Part shown: piece after piece, positions 1 to 11,659 of the stretch
Position numbering within the stretch: the stretch's first letter is position 1
How the letters are laid out: every line of letters starts with the position of its first letter
The notes under the pieces: generated by a model
Databases searched by the model: none
What the model was told of the DNA's origin: nothing
The model's input: the letters and a program-made list of their open reading frames with translations, nothing else
From: Tychonema sp. LEGE 07203
GTDB lineage: Bacteria > Cyanobacteriota > Cyanobacteriia > Cyanobacteriales > Microcoleaceae
Assembly (NCBI RefSeq): GCF_015207285.1
Contig: NZ_JADEXD010000052.1
Span: 1 to 36,447 of the forward strand
DNA length: 36,447 bases
Direction of reading: 5' to 3'
Program-made: the position numbers and the translations under genes

Positions 1-297
1 CTCTCCCCCATTCTCCCCCTCTCCCCTCTGCAATTCCACCATTGCCCAAACGGGCGTATTGCGAGTCAAATCGAGGTTGTCTCCCGGATCGGAGCGAGTC
101 ACGCCTAGAGCAGTATCCGTTTTTAGCACAGATGCTTGTTCGATCGGAATTTCTGCCGTTACTTGCGGTTCCAGTAAATCTACTGATACAGTATCTACAT
201 ACTGAATACCTCCACGCAAGCACCGCAAAGCTGCAAGTGCTGCTGCACAGGCAAATACTGGCAGTGTATACCCGGATAAAGGTTGAGTTTTTGTCAC
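1..297 (-). CDS. cbiD: CbiD, cobalt-precorrin-5B (C1)-methyltransferase, N-terminal part (runs off left edge)
   Basis: Translation of the minus strand from a GTG at 297 gives an open frame to the window edge, about 99 residues. It contains SGYTLPVFACAAALAAL near the N-terminus and TRSDPGDNLDLTRNTPVWAM near the edge. Both match the N-terminal region of CbiD, which methylates C1 during anaerobic corrin ring synthesis and is used by cyanobacteria for pseudocobalamin. The frame stays open upstream of 297 for over 30 codons, but family proteins begin just before the SGYTLP block, so GTG 297 is the preferred start. No clear Shine-Dalgarno is visible, so the start is uncertain. The C-terminal part lies outside the window. 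The identification rests on remembered family sequence, not a search. Confidence 0.8.
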   Translation of the reverse strand, partial: MTKTQPLSGYTLPVFACAAALAALRCLRGGIQYVDTVSVDLLEPQVTAEIPIEQASVLKTDTALGVTRSDPGDNLDLTRNTPVWAMVELQRGEGENGGE

Positions 298-650
298 GGT
301 CGAATGCAAAAATACGTAAATTTGCTGGCGATCGGCATCACGCAGTAGCAGTGATACCCCTCAAACATTTAAGCTTATTTCTATGGTTTGCTACCATTGC
401 ACGGGCAGTGATTTTTGTCAAGCGATAATTTTGTCCTGCCAGTTACCTTTTCGCCACCAACATTTTTTGAGAAGCGCGTGAGCCCACAACCTACTCCGAA
501 GTCCGGCACAATCGTAGCAAATGTTCGCAAAACACCCAAAATCCCCCGCGTACCAAGCTATCGAGCTCGCGATCTCGTTTCCGGTTGCATCGGAATCATA
601 AAATGTAGTCAAAAGTTAACACTCAACAGTCACGGGCATTGGCGAAAGAG

Positions 651-722
651 GGCTTATGGCTTATGGCTTATGGCTTATGGCAACAGTCAACAGTCAACAG
701 TCAACAGTCAACAATCAACAAT
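651..722. repeat. Two adjoining heptanucleotide tandem repeats
   Basis: Positions 651-680 are about four copies of GGCTTAT, followed directly at 681-722 by about six copies of CAACAGT that degenerate to CAACAAT. Short tandem heptamers like these are common in filamentous cyanobacterial genomes. The surrounding gap (298-927) shows no convincing gene; open frames there have no family resemblance. Confidence 0.85.
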
Positions 723-927
723 CATGTTTGAGTGCAACCGGAATTGATATGAATCCCCAGCCCCTCCCAGAGCAACAAACTGATTCCACGAATTAAGTAC
801 AAATACTGCAAGCAAATTTAAAAAACCAGATGGTGATAGCTACCTTCGACACACCTTGCATAATTTTTCGCCCCATCTACCCCGTACTGAGTACAGTTGT
901 GGTCGCGGTCTCCCAGGAGGAAGAAAG

Positions 928-1356
928 ATGAAGAGCGCCACTAACCTCACGCCTGAATTTGTTTCTGATTCAACCGCTCAACTCGCTCCAGAAACCGCCC
1001 CATCCAACACGATTGTTTTGCAACCCAAGGGCTGTCTCGGCGGCATCGCCGTTCTAGATTTCCAAATTAATTTGGAGCAAGCTTTGGAAAGAGCCACCCT
1101 GAGAGTTGTTGTGGATTTGCAGCAAGTCGATGGTGTCGCCCCAGAGGGCATTGCCGCGCTTGTCCGAGGTTTGGAGTTAGCAGCTATACTGGGCAAGTCG
1201 ATCGTCTTTCATGCTATGGATTTAGCTAGTTCTAAAGATTTGAGAGCCGAGTGGAGGAGTTCCCGCGAAATTTGTTTTGGCCCCTGGGGCGACTTATTCG
1301 ATCGGGAATTAGACCAATTTTTCGCAGGCGAAATGCTGCGACAGCTTCCTTGTTAA
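928..1356 (+). CDS. STAS-domain protein (anti-sigma-factor-antagonist-like)
   Basis: The frame is 142 aa from ATG 928. That start is chosen over an upstream in-frame ATG at 856 because AGGAGG lies at 915-920, eight bases before it. Residues about 30-110 show a STAS-like pattern: a strand (TIVLQPKG), a helix, the strand LRVVVDLQQVDGVAPEGIAAL, a helix, then the strand SIVFHAM. The VVDLQ-VDGVAPEG block aligns with the segment of STAS domains that holds the phosphorylatable Ser/Thr. Here that position appears to be Val or Ala, so it may bind a partner without phospho-switching (inference). Such proteins act in cytoplasmic partner-switching or in polysaccharide and gas-exchange regulation. No neighbour hints at the partner. 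Confidence 0.55.
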   Translation: MKSATNLTPEFVSDSTAQLAPETAPSNTIVLQPKGCLGGIAVLDFQINLEQALERATLRVVVDLQQVDGVAPEGIAALVRGLELAAILGKSIVFHAMDLASSKDLRAEWRSSREICFGPWGDLFDRELDQFFAGEMLRQLPC

Positions 1357-1496
1357 GCCCTAAAACCTAGTTTTTACGATCGGCAAATTAATATCTCCCA
1401 AGAGGTTGATGCTCTAGGGAGCCTTTGCCATAGCATTTCGAGCTCTCATAGGAGGTGCCGCTGGCCGGGAGCGGGCATACCTGACAACGCGATCGA

Positions 1497-1559
1497 ACCG
1501 TTGTTATATTAGACCTATAGCATAAAATTATTTTGCAATAGCTCTAATATAACAACGGT
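1497..1559. repeat. 17-bp perfect inverted repeat (long hairpin)
   Basis: ACCGTTGTTATATTAGA at 1497-1513 is exactly inverted at 1543-1559, with a 29-nt loop rich in A/T. It lies downstream of the STAS gene and may be a small palindromic mobile element or half of a regulatory structure. It shares its last seven bases with the next hairpin. Confidence 0.8.
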
Positions 1560-1601
1560 CAACGATTAACAGTTAATCGTTGACCGTTGAAAGCTTTTTT
1601 T
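1553..1601 (+). terminator. Perfect 18-bp hairpin followed by a T run
   Basis: CAACGGTCAACGATTAAC at 1553-1570 is separated by one base from its exact inverse at 1572-1589. Seven Ts follow at 1595-1601 after AAAGC. It would terminate plus-strand transcripts from the STAS gene. The one-base formal loop means the top pairs must open. Confidence 0.6.
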
Positions 1602-1757
1602 GAGCCTTCAGCACAGCTATTTCTCAAAAATTAGTCCTCAGTCTTCAGTCCTCATTATTGAGTAGCAATTAATCAATAACTGGGTTGCTACCCAATTATT
1701 AATTATTCTGCTAGCAACCAACTCATGACTAACGACCAACGACTGATGACTAATAAA

Positions 1758-2366
1758 TTAAGCTTGACGCGAGTAGTATTCAACCACTAGCAGTTCGTTA
1801 ATCTGAAGAGCAATCCATTCGCGTTCGATAACGCCGTTAACTTTGCCGATCAGTTTTTGCTTGTCAAATTCCAAGTGATTCGGCAAGTGAGCCAAACCAG
1901 GGTCTTTGAGATTAGCTTCTACCATCGTGCGCGAGCGCTCTCTATTTTTCACAGCAACCACATCACCAGGCTTGCACTGATAGCTGGCGATATTGACTTC
2001 ACGATCGTTAACAGTGATGTGACCGTGATTTACCAATTGTCTAGCGGACGGAATGGTTGGAGCCATTCCCATCCGAAACACAGTATTGTCCAAGCGCATT
2101 TCCAAAAATTGCAGTAACACTTGACCTGTGGAGCCCGTGGCACGGCGGGCTTTGCGGACGTAACGGAGCAATTGGCGTTCCGTCACACCGTAATTGAAAC
2201 GGAGTTTTTGCTTTTCTTGCAAGCGAACCGCATACTCAGAGAGCTTTTTGCGGCTTTGACCGTGCTGTCCGGGCGGATAATCCCGTCTGGGGGTTTTGCG
2301 GGTTAAACCCGGCAACTCTTTCAGGCGACGGACGATTCTTAATCGGGGGCCTCGATATCGAGACAT
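1758..2366 (-). CDS. rpsD: 30S ribosomal protein S4
   Basis: This is a full-length S4 of 202 aa, the normal size. The N-terminus [20 protein letters not shown] and the [15 protein letters not shown] block are typical of cyanobacterial and chloroplast S4. The S4 RNA-binding domain spans about residues 90-155 ([20 protein letters not shown], then GHITVN). The protein binds the 16S 5' domain early in 30S assembly and, in some bacteria, represses its own operon. ATG 2366 is preceded by AGAGGAAA about seven bases upstream on the minus strand. The gene stands alone, as is common in cyanobacteria, with a good -10 box upstream. Confidence 0.98.
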   Translation of the reverse strand: MSRYRGPRLRIVRRLKELPGLTRKTPRRDYPPGQHGQSRKKLSEYAVRLQEKQKLRFNYGVTERQLLRYVRKARRATGSTGQVLLQFLEMRLDNTVFRMGMAPTIPSARQLVNHGHITVNDREVNIASYQCKPGDVVAVKNRERSRTMVEANLKDPGLAHLPNHLEFDKQKLIGKVNGVIEREWIALQINELLVVEYYSRQA

Positions 2367-2412
2367 TTATTTTCCTCTCTAATCTCTGTATGCAATTTTA
2401 TGCAGACTCTAT

Positions 2413-2418
2413 ATTATA
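2413..2418 (-). promoter_or_regulatory. Candidate -10 box for rpsD
   Basis: Read on the minus strand this is TATAAT, about 47 bases before the rpsD ATG. No good -35 is seen 17 bases upstream, although a TTGACC lies nearer. An imperfect palindrome (CTGCAT then GCATACAG on the minus strand) sits in the 5' UTR. Confidence 0.4.
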
Positions 2419-2560
2419 TGTTTGTAACGGTCAAAATTCCCACAAATATCAATAAAAAGATCGATCGACCGCAGCGATCGGTAATGTGCGGTAAATTCTG
2501 AGAAGAACAGCCATCGCTCGATCGCCCCAATCCCCCAAAAAACTCACAACTCGCTCAGCC

Positions 2561-3199
2561 ATGCACAAGCGCAATTTTTTCGTCCATCCTTCCCCAAAGC
2601 CCGCACCGACAAGCTCAAGCTCTACCGGGCGCTGGATCTTGGCTCTCGGCACCCAGCTAGCAGCACTCGGTTTGTTAGCCTGTGCAGTGCCAATCTCACC
2701 AGCATCAGCCATCACTATTAGATTCCCTCGCACCAGGAATGCCTATCGCGTCTGCGCCTTGGAACTAATCGAAGCCGGAGTGGGGGCAGAGACAGCAGCC
2801 TCCGCTTGTGCCGACGCTCTCCATCCCCGCGACATATCTAAATGCGCCCTCCAAATCAACCGCAAAACCAATATCTCTGGTATAGAAGCGCTTTCTAGCT
2901 GTCGGCGGGTGAGGCGTCCCGACGAACTTGCTACTTGCGTAGTGAATATTAACAGCAAAACTAAAACTCAACCAGCAGCTCCCCTGTTAGTTCTCGACGG
3001 GTGCCGCCGCAGTTTATTACCACAACAGTTTGCTGAATGCGTCGTCGGCTTGAGCGGCAAGCTCGACTTTCCTACTGACAGGTTACTCGCAACTTGTCTC
3101 GATCCCAGGGACAGAGTGAGCCAGTTGGACGGGCGCCCTGCACCCACGCCTCCTGTGGAGCTAATGCCACCGCTGCCACCGCCTTCGCGACTTAATTAA
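2561..3199 (+). CDS. Secreted protein with Cys-x11-Cys repeats, function unknown
   Basis: The protein is 212 aa. Residues 1-50 form an export signal: basic start, hydrophobic stretch about 25-42, cleavage likely after ASA at 48-50. The mature part has paired cysteines at 83/95, 114/126 and 148/160, each pair exactly 12 apart in a repeated pattern (small residues, Cys, about 11 residues, Cys, aliphatic run). Single cysteines lie at 65 and 179, and the tail is Pro-rich (APTPP, PPLPPP). This suggests a small disulfide-linked periplasmic or surface protein built from three or four helical hairpins (inference). I do not recognise a named family. A Cys at 41 lies in the signal, but its context is not a clear lipobox. 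There is no Shine-Dalgarno, so the start is uncertain. Confidence 0.65.
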   Translation: MHKRNFFVHPSPKPAPTSSSSTGRWILALGTQLAALGLLACAVPISPASAITIRFPRTRNAYRVCALELIEAGVGAETAASACADALHPRDISKCALQINRKTNISGIEALSSCRRVRRPDELATCVVNINSKTKTQPAAPLLVLDGCRRSLLPQQFAECVVGLSGKLDFPTDRLLATCLDPRDRVSQLDGRPAPTPPVELMPPLPPPSRLN

Positions 3200-3202
3200 T
3201 CA

Positions 3203-3444
3203 CTGTTGGCAGTTGACTGTTAACTGTTGACTGTTAACTGTTAACTGTTGACTGTTAACTGTTGACTGCTGACTGTTGACTGTTGACTGTTGACTGCTGA
3301 CTGTTGACAGGAAAGCTAATAACAACCAACAACTAACAACTAACAACTGACAACTGACAACTGACAACTAACAACTGACAACTGACAACTGACAACTAAC
3401 AACTGACAACTGACAACTGACAACTGACAACTGACAACTGACAA
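3203..3444. repeat. Heptanucleotide tandem repeat block
   Basis: About 240 bp of short tandem units: CTGTTGA/CTGTTAA variants on the left half and CTGACAA/CTAACAA variants on the right half, divided by a short unique stretch near 3308-3330. It fills the gap between the Cys-repeat gene and the rhodanese gene and leaves only about 15 bases before the latter's ATG. Confidence 0.95.
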
Positions 3445-3459
3445 CTTTTTTATAATCAA

Positions 3460-3810
3460 ATGTCACAAAATTTTGCTCAAATTACCGTCGAAGAATTAGG
3501 TCGCCGATTAGCAGAAACCACCAATGCTGAGAAATTGCAGCTTGTGGATGTGCGGGAACCTTACGAAATTGAACTCGCGGCGCTGCCGGGATTTGCAGCT
3601 TTTCCGCTGAGCGAGTTTGCCGAATGGTCTGCTGAAATTGACCATCGACTTTTGAGCGATACAGAAACCCTAGTGCTGTGTCACCACGGAGTGCGATCGG
3701 CTCAAATGTGCCAGTGGTTGACCGATCGAGGATTTACCAACGTTAAAAATATCGTTGGCGGCATCGATGCTTACTCAATGGTGGTCGATCGAACTGTCCC
3801 GCGTTATTAA
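3460..3810 (+). CDS. Single-domain rhodanese-like protein
   Basis: The protein is 116 aa, the normal size for a lone rhodanese domain. The conserved VDVREPYEIELAALPG block is at residues 29-44. The active-site loop CHHGVRS is at 74-80 with Cys74 as the catalytic persulfide carrier, followed by a C-terminal VGGIDAYS. The CHHGxRS loop is the form common in cyanobacterial and sulfur-transfer rhodaneses. It probably moves sulfane sulfur in the cytoplasm. It starts immediately after the heptamer block, has no visible Shine-Dalgarno, and is followed by a hairpin and T-run. Confidence 0.9.
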   Translation: MSQNFAQITVEELGRRLAETTNAEKLQLVDVREPYEIELAALPGFAAFPLSEFAEWSAEIDHRLLSDTETLVLCHHGVRSAQMCQWLTDRGFTNVKNIVGGIDAYSMVVDRTVPRY

Positions 3811-3888
3811 TATCAAATCCAGTTTTCACCTATCGTGTTCTTTGAGATCGTGTCCGGTCAATTACCCTTAATAAAAAATGTTTGTAGT

Positions 3889-3913
3889 GAGGAGTTTAGT
3901 CCTCGGATTTTTT
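3889..3913 (+). terminator. Hairpin plus T-run after the rhodanese gene
   Basis: GAGGA at 3889-3893 pairs with TCCTC at 3900-3904 across a six-base loop, followed by GGA and six Ts at 3908-3913. The stem is short, so termination strength is uncertain. Confidence 0.45.
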
Positions 3914-3949
3914 ATTAGGACTTGCCTTCCGATGCTGCGAACCAATTTT

Positions 3950-3975
3950 CTAAAGTCGGCCAGCGCCGACTTTAG
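3950..3975. repeat. 10-bp perfect hairpin near the IS remnant
   Basis: CTAAAGTCGG at 3950-3959 is exactly inverted at 3966-3975 around a six-base loop. It is followed by ACCTCTTGCGAAACTG, which resembles the outer end of a cyanobacterial insertion sequence. It may mark the surviving end of the element whose transposase fragment starts at 4043 (inference). Confidence 0.45.
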
Positions 3976-4042
3976 ACCTCTTGCGAAACTGCGATAGCTG
4001 TGGTCAAATAAAATAAAATAACCTCAAGGGGTGACAACAAGG

Positions 4043-4487
4043 CTACAAGGCACTCTCGATCGGGGATAGAGCGTGAAGTCCTTGTTTAAAATTGAGTCGT
4101 TTGTGGGGTTTAAGATTCATCAGTACCGCGGCTAAATCCGACCAATCATGGAAAGATTGGCCCCAATCAGGAGCGTGCAATCCCATCCAAAAAGTGCTAT
4201 AACGCTCTGTTAAACGTCCGGTTTCAGTAGGACGACAAATATACTCAACAACAGTTCGATGTTGTAAAGAAGCACCCTGTAAAGTGGCTAGAGTATAAGC
4301 AATAGAAATGAGTAAAACCAGCGCCCTTAAGCGACGCTCGTTAACTTTTGTATTTTCGAGATTATAGCCTCCAGTTTTTAAATCGCGAAACATTGTTTCG
4401 ATACCCCATCGAGCGGCATAGATAGAAAGAGTTCGGGGTAAACTGTTTAAGCTCGTCAAAATATACCAAGGGTTTTCGGAAAAGCAA
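4043..4487 (-). pseudogene. IS4-family transposase, C-terminal fragment
   Basis: The minus-strand frame encodes about 148 residues of the C-terminal part of a DDE transposase. Its YAARWGIETMFRDLKTGGY fits the IS4 YREK signature exactly: Y-(2)-R-(3)-E-(6)-K, carrying the third catalytic acid. The two upstream Asp residues and the whole N-terminal half are missing. The reading frame passes without interruption into the last CRISPR repeat, so the apparent ATG at 4495 belongs to the repeat and is not a genuine start. The break at 4487/4488 falls exactly at the repeat edge. The fragment is presumably inactive. Confidence 0.85.
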
Positions 4488-9434
<4,947 letters not shown>

Positions 9435-9621
9435 TCCTCTATCATACACCCAAGACAGCGCAAGGTGTCTAGACGCCATTTGCGAGGCTCAGATAAATTT
9501 TGTCAAACTCACACCTGTGTTCGCTCAGAATAATCCCTGAAACCCTTACCCAGTGTGCCTGCGAGGCTCGCGACGAAAAAAGGTCGTTTGAGCTAATTTA
9601 CCGCCAGCCTCGCAGCATTAG
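9435..9621 (-). promoter_or_regulatory. CRISPR leader region
   Basis: These 187 bp lie between the first (newest) repeat and the cas2 stop, on the 5' side of the array in its transcribed direction. The nonamer TGCGAGGCT occurs at 9481-9489 and 9560-9568, and inverted at 9606-9614. The last two could pair as a 9-bp stem, and repeated motifs of this sort could guide Cas1-Cas2 integration or bind a host factor (inference). No strong promoter is obvious, so the array may also be read from the cas operon. Confidence 0.6.
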
Positions 9622-9903
9622 CTAAATAATCACCGAACCAGGTGCTTTTGCGATCGGCGCTCCCACTCCCAAAACCTCCACCTGTCCCAAAGTATGGCGC
9701 GACACCGGATAAAACCGGATGCTATCCTCTTCGAGATTTACCTTTTGCTCAATTCGCGATCGCAATTCATCAAACTTAGCTCGACTGAGCACGCACTCAA
9801 AAGCGCTATACTGCACCCAAGTCCCGTAACCTTCCAACAAATCATGCACTTTAGAGCGCCGTTTGTTGTCAGGAATATCGTAAATCACCACATAGAAAAG
9901 CAA
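9622..9903 (-). CDS. cas2: CRISPR-associated endonuclease Cas2
   Basis: The protein is 93 aa, typical for Cas2. The N-terminus MLFYVVIYDIPDNKRR contains the metal-binding Asp9 of the ferredoxin-like fold; GYGTWVQYSAFECVLS and the IRFYPVS strand follow as in the family. Cas2 dimerises and bridges two Cas1 dimers in the spacer-integration complex. It starts three bases after the cas1 stop, so the two are co-transcribed. It is the last cas gene before the leader. Confidence 0.97.
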   Translation of the reverse strand: MLFYVVIYDIPDNKRRSKVHDLLEGYGTWVQYSAFECVLSRAKFDELRSRIEQKVNLEEDSIRFYPVSRHTLGQVEVLGVGAPIAKAPGSVII

Positions 9904-9906
9904 GGT

Positions 9907-10896
9907 TTAACGAATTTGATAAGGTTTGTAAAGCTCCGTTGGGTTATAAACAAATTGTTTGTAGGCTTTGATTTGTTGGTTCAGCAAATCCCACTTAGGC
10001 TGCTTCCCAGAATTCGTTTCAATTTCCTCCTCCATACGCTCCAAAAAAGCTTTGAGGTATTTGCGCCTGCCAGCATCATTTAAGAAACATCCGCCATTAC
10101 TGTAGACAAAATCGCTGCCAGCATCCACAAATCGGCGGTTAACTAAATAAGTAACTAACGAATCAATAATAGGAGCCCGAAATTCCTCAATCAAATCCGA
10201 AGCCAAAGCTGCATGGCGTTCCGTTCCCTGATGCAAACAAGCCGAATAAGGGTCTAAACCTTGCAACTCAATCAAACTCAATAAATGATTCCAGAGAACT
10301 TGATAGCCAAAACTCAGCATAGCATTAACCGGATTACCAGGAGGGCGGCGCGACCTGCCGACAAACACAAAATCAGGATTGCTCAAACACTCTTCAAAAG
10401 CCGAAAAATACTGAGCAGCCCCCGCACCTTCCATCCCCATCAACTTCTCAATAGTTTCAGCCTCCCCAGCTTTTTTGATTAAATGTTCCAAACAGTCGAT
10501 CGCAAAAGCGATAACATCAGAAGCTTGTCGGCGCTGCTGCCGCATCAGGATAACCCGGCTGTTTTTCAGCTTAGCCTGCACGATGCGTCTGGCCACCTGC
10601 AATCGTTCCGCAAAACACAACTGTTGCTGGTAGCGAGAAAGTTGGCGGTAGCCGCGCTCGATCGGCATAATTCGCCCGTAACAGTAACCCATGCGCGAAA
10701 GATAGGCGATCGGAATACTCCGCCACAAACAAGTTCTAATAGTCTGAGTTGTCACTTGAGATTGACCAAAAATCAGCAATTGTTCCAGCAAAGGAAGCTG
10801 AATTTCACCGAGTACAGATTCGCCTTTTTTGATAACCAGCATTTCTTGGTGCAAGGAAACGTAACAACCCGGTTGAGAAACGTAGACAGTACGCAT
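9907..10896 (-). CDS. cas1: CRISPR-associated endonuclease/integrase Cas1
   Basis: The protein is 329 aa from ATG 10896. A further in-frame ATG at 10965 adds 23 residues, but these are encoded partly by a GGGGCGGGTTT palindromic repeat and do not look like Cas1, so MRTVYVSQPGCYVSL is taken as the true N-terminus. The metal-binding residues of the integrase are visible: Glu in LMGMEGAGAAQYF, His in SACLHQG, and the acidic pair in DLIEEFRAPIID. The protein inserts new spacers together with Cas2. The NPVNAMLSFGYQVLW segment is a second Cas1 hallmark. No reverse transcriptase domain is fused, unlike some cyanobacterial type III Cas1 proteins. Confidence 0.97.
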   Translation of the reverse strand: MRTVYVSQPGCYVSLHQEMLVIKKGESVLGEIQLPLLEQLLIFGQSQVTTQTIRTCLWRSIPIAYLSRMGYCYGRIMPIERGYRQLSRYQQQLCFAERLQVARRIVQAKLKNSRVILMRQQRRQASDVIAFAIDCLEHLIKKAGEAETIEKLMGMEGAGAAQYFSAFEECLSNPDFVFVGRSRRPPGNPVNAMLSFGYQVLWNHLLSLIELQGLDPYSACLHQGTERHAALASDLIEEFRAPIIDSLVTYLVNRRFVDAGSDFVYSNGGCFLNDAGRRKYLKAFLERMEEEIETNSGKQPKWDLLNQQIKAYKQFVYNPTELYKPYQIR

Positions 10897-10936
10897 AAGC
10901 AATAAAAAATAAACTGCTATTGCCAGAATCATCCTA

Positions 10937-10993
10937 GGGGCGGGTTTACCAACAATAATCGCCACTAATTGACAGGAAAACTAAACCCGCCCC
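10937..10993. repeat. GC-rich palindromic repeat, copy 1 (upstream of cas1)
   Basis: GGGGCGGGTTT at 10937-10947 is exactly inverted at 10983-10993. It belongs to the same palindromic family as the copies at 11061, 11150 and 26799. It overlaps the artefactual N-terminal extension of cas1. Confidence 0.75.
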
Positions 10994-11060
10994 ACCCAAA
11001 AACAAATCTAAATCTATATTTTTCGCATCCTATATAAATCAACGTTGATGTAGGTTATCT

Positions 11061-11130
11061 GTTGTGTGGGGGCGGGTTTATCTAGATGGTTTGTGAGTTC
11101 CAAATATTGTTGGTGAACCCGCCCCTACAG
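11061..11130. repeat. GC-rich palindromic repeat, copy 2
   Basis: A 70-bp unit starting GTTGTGTGGGGGCGGGTTTA and ending GAACCCGCCCCTACAG. Its ends are inverted (GGGGCGGGTT with AACCCGCCCC) and its interior contains ATCTAGATGG. It is repeated almost identically 89 bp further on, in the csx18-cas1 gap. Confidence 0.85.
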
Positions 11131-11149
11131 TATTTGGTTCGAGTTATTG

Positions 11150-11219
11150 GTTGTGTGGGGGCGGGTTTATCTAGATGGTTGGTGAGTTTTAACTATTGTT
11201 GGTGAACCCGCCCCTACAG
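11150..11219. repeat. GC-rich palindromic repeat, copy 3
   Basis: A 70-bp unit differing from the 11061 copy at only a few interior positions. With copies 1 and 2 it makes the 346-bp csx18-cas1 gap almost entirely repeat DNA, and the stems could act as transcript stabilisers or attenuators between cmr and adaptation genes (inference). Confidence 0.85.
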
Positions 11220-11242
11220 CATTTAGATCGAGATAGATCGAT

Positions 11243-11527
11243 TTATTTTTGTTCTAAACTTTGCGAATCGCGGGGGAGAAATTTCGATGATTCCGGGGTA
11301 GAATCTAGGGAATTCGGGATTTCTTGGGCGCGGGAGGGTTGGAGGTAGCGGACGATTTGGTCGGAAATGGTGGATGCGAAAAAAGTAGCTACTGTGACAA
11401 GAAATGTGTTAGAAATTACGGCGGCTAATCCCAGGGGTGCGATGAGGAGGATGATCAGAGTGATGGTGCCGTTGACAGCGGCTAGGGAGAAGTTGCGGAT
11501 TGTGGATGCGCGGGATGTGATGTACAT
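11243..11527 (-). CDS. csx18: Csx18-like small membrane protein of type III CRISPR loci
   Basis: The protein is 94 aa. A basic N-terminus (TSRASTIRNFSL) is followed by two closely spaced hydrophobic helices at about residues 16-36 and 37-55 (ITLIILLIAPLGLAAVI, then FLVTVATFFAST) and a polar tail of about 35 residues. Size, hydrophobic pattern and position between effector genes and cas1 fit Csx18, a small membrane protein reported from cyanobacterial type III loci; its function is unknown. A membrane helper beside a CARF nuclease suggests a role in abortive or signalling output (inference). It lies 132 bp after the CARF-HEPN gene. The symbol comes from memory of the family and needs a profile check. 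Confidence 0.65.
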   Translation of the reverse strand: MYITSRASTIRNFSLAAVNGTITLIILLIAPLGLAAVISNTFLVTVATFFASTISDQIVRYLQPSRAQEIPNSLDSTPESSKFLPRDSQSLEQK

Positions 11528-11659
11528 AGTTGTGTTATTTTGGGTTGAATATGGATGGTCAATTTTGGTTGTAGATGCACGGTGACGGTGAAAATTTTAG
11601 TTAAGCTTGTGAGGTAGCCGGGGGGTTTCAACCCCCAGCGGATGGATAACTGGGCGATT

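Noticed and set aside
158..182. PD-(D/E)xK nuclease in the helicase-like protein (residue numbers 158-182 of the product of 27449-31114)
   Set aside because: The pattern E, D, then VDLS lacks the catalytic Lys; I noted it in the annotation but do not claim a nuclease.
42..428. Plus-strand open frame of 128 codons
   Set aside because: It lies opposite the cbiD frame, has no family resemblance and an odd composition; the minus-strand CbiD match is clear.
415..747. Plus-strand open frame ending in tandem heptamers
   Set aside because: Its last third is encoded by simple repeats and the rest resembles nothing; no ribosome site.
10897..10965. N-terminal 23-residue extension of Cas1
   Set aside because: It is encoded partly by a dispersed palindromic repeat and does not match the Cas1 N-terminus; ATG 10896 fits the family.
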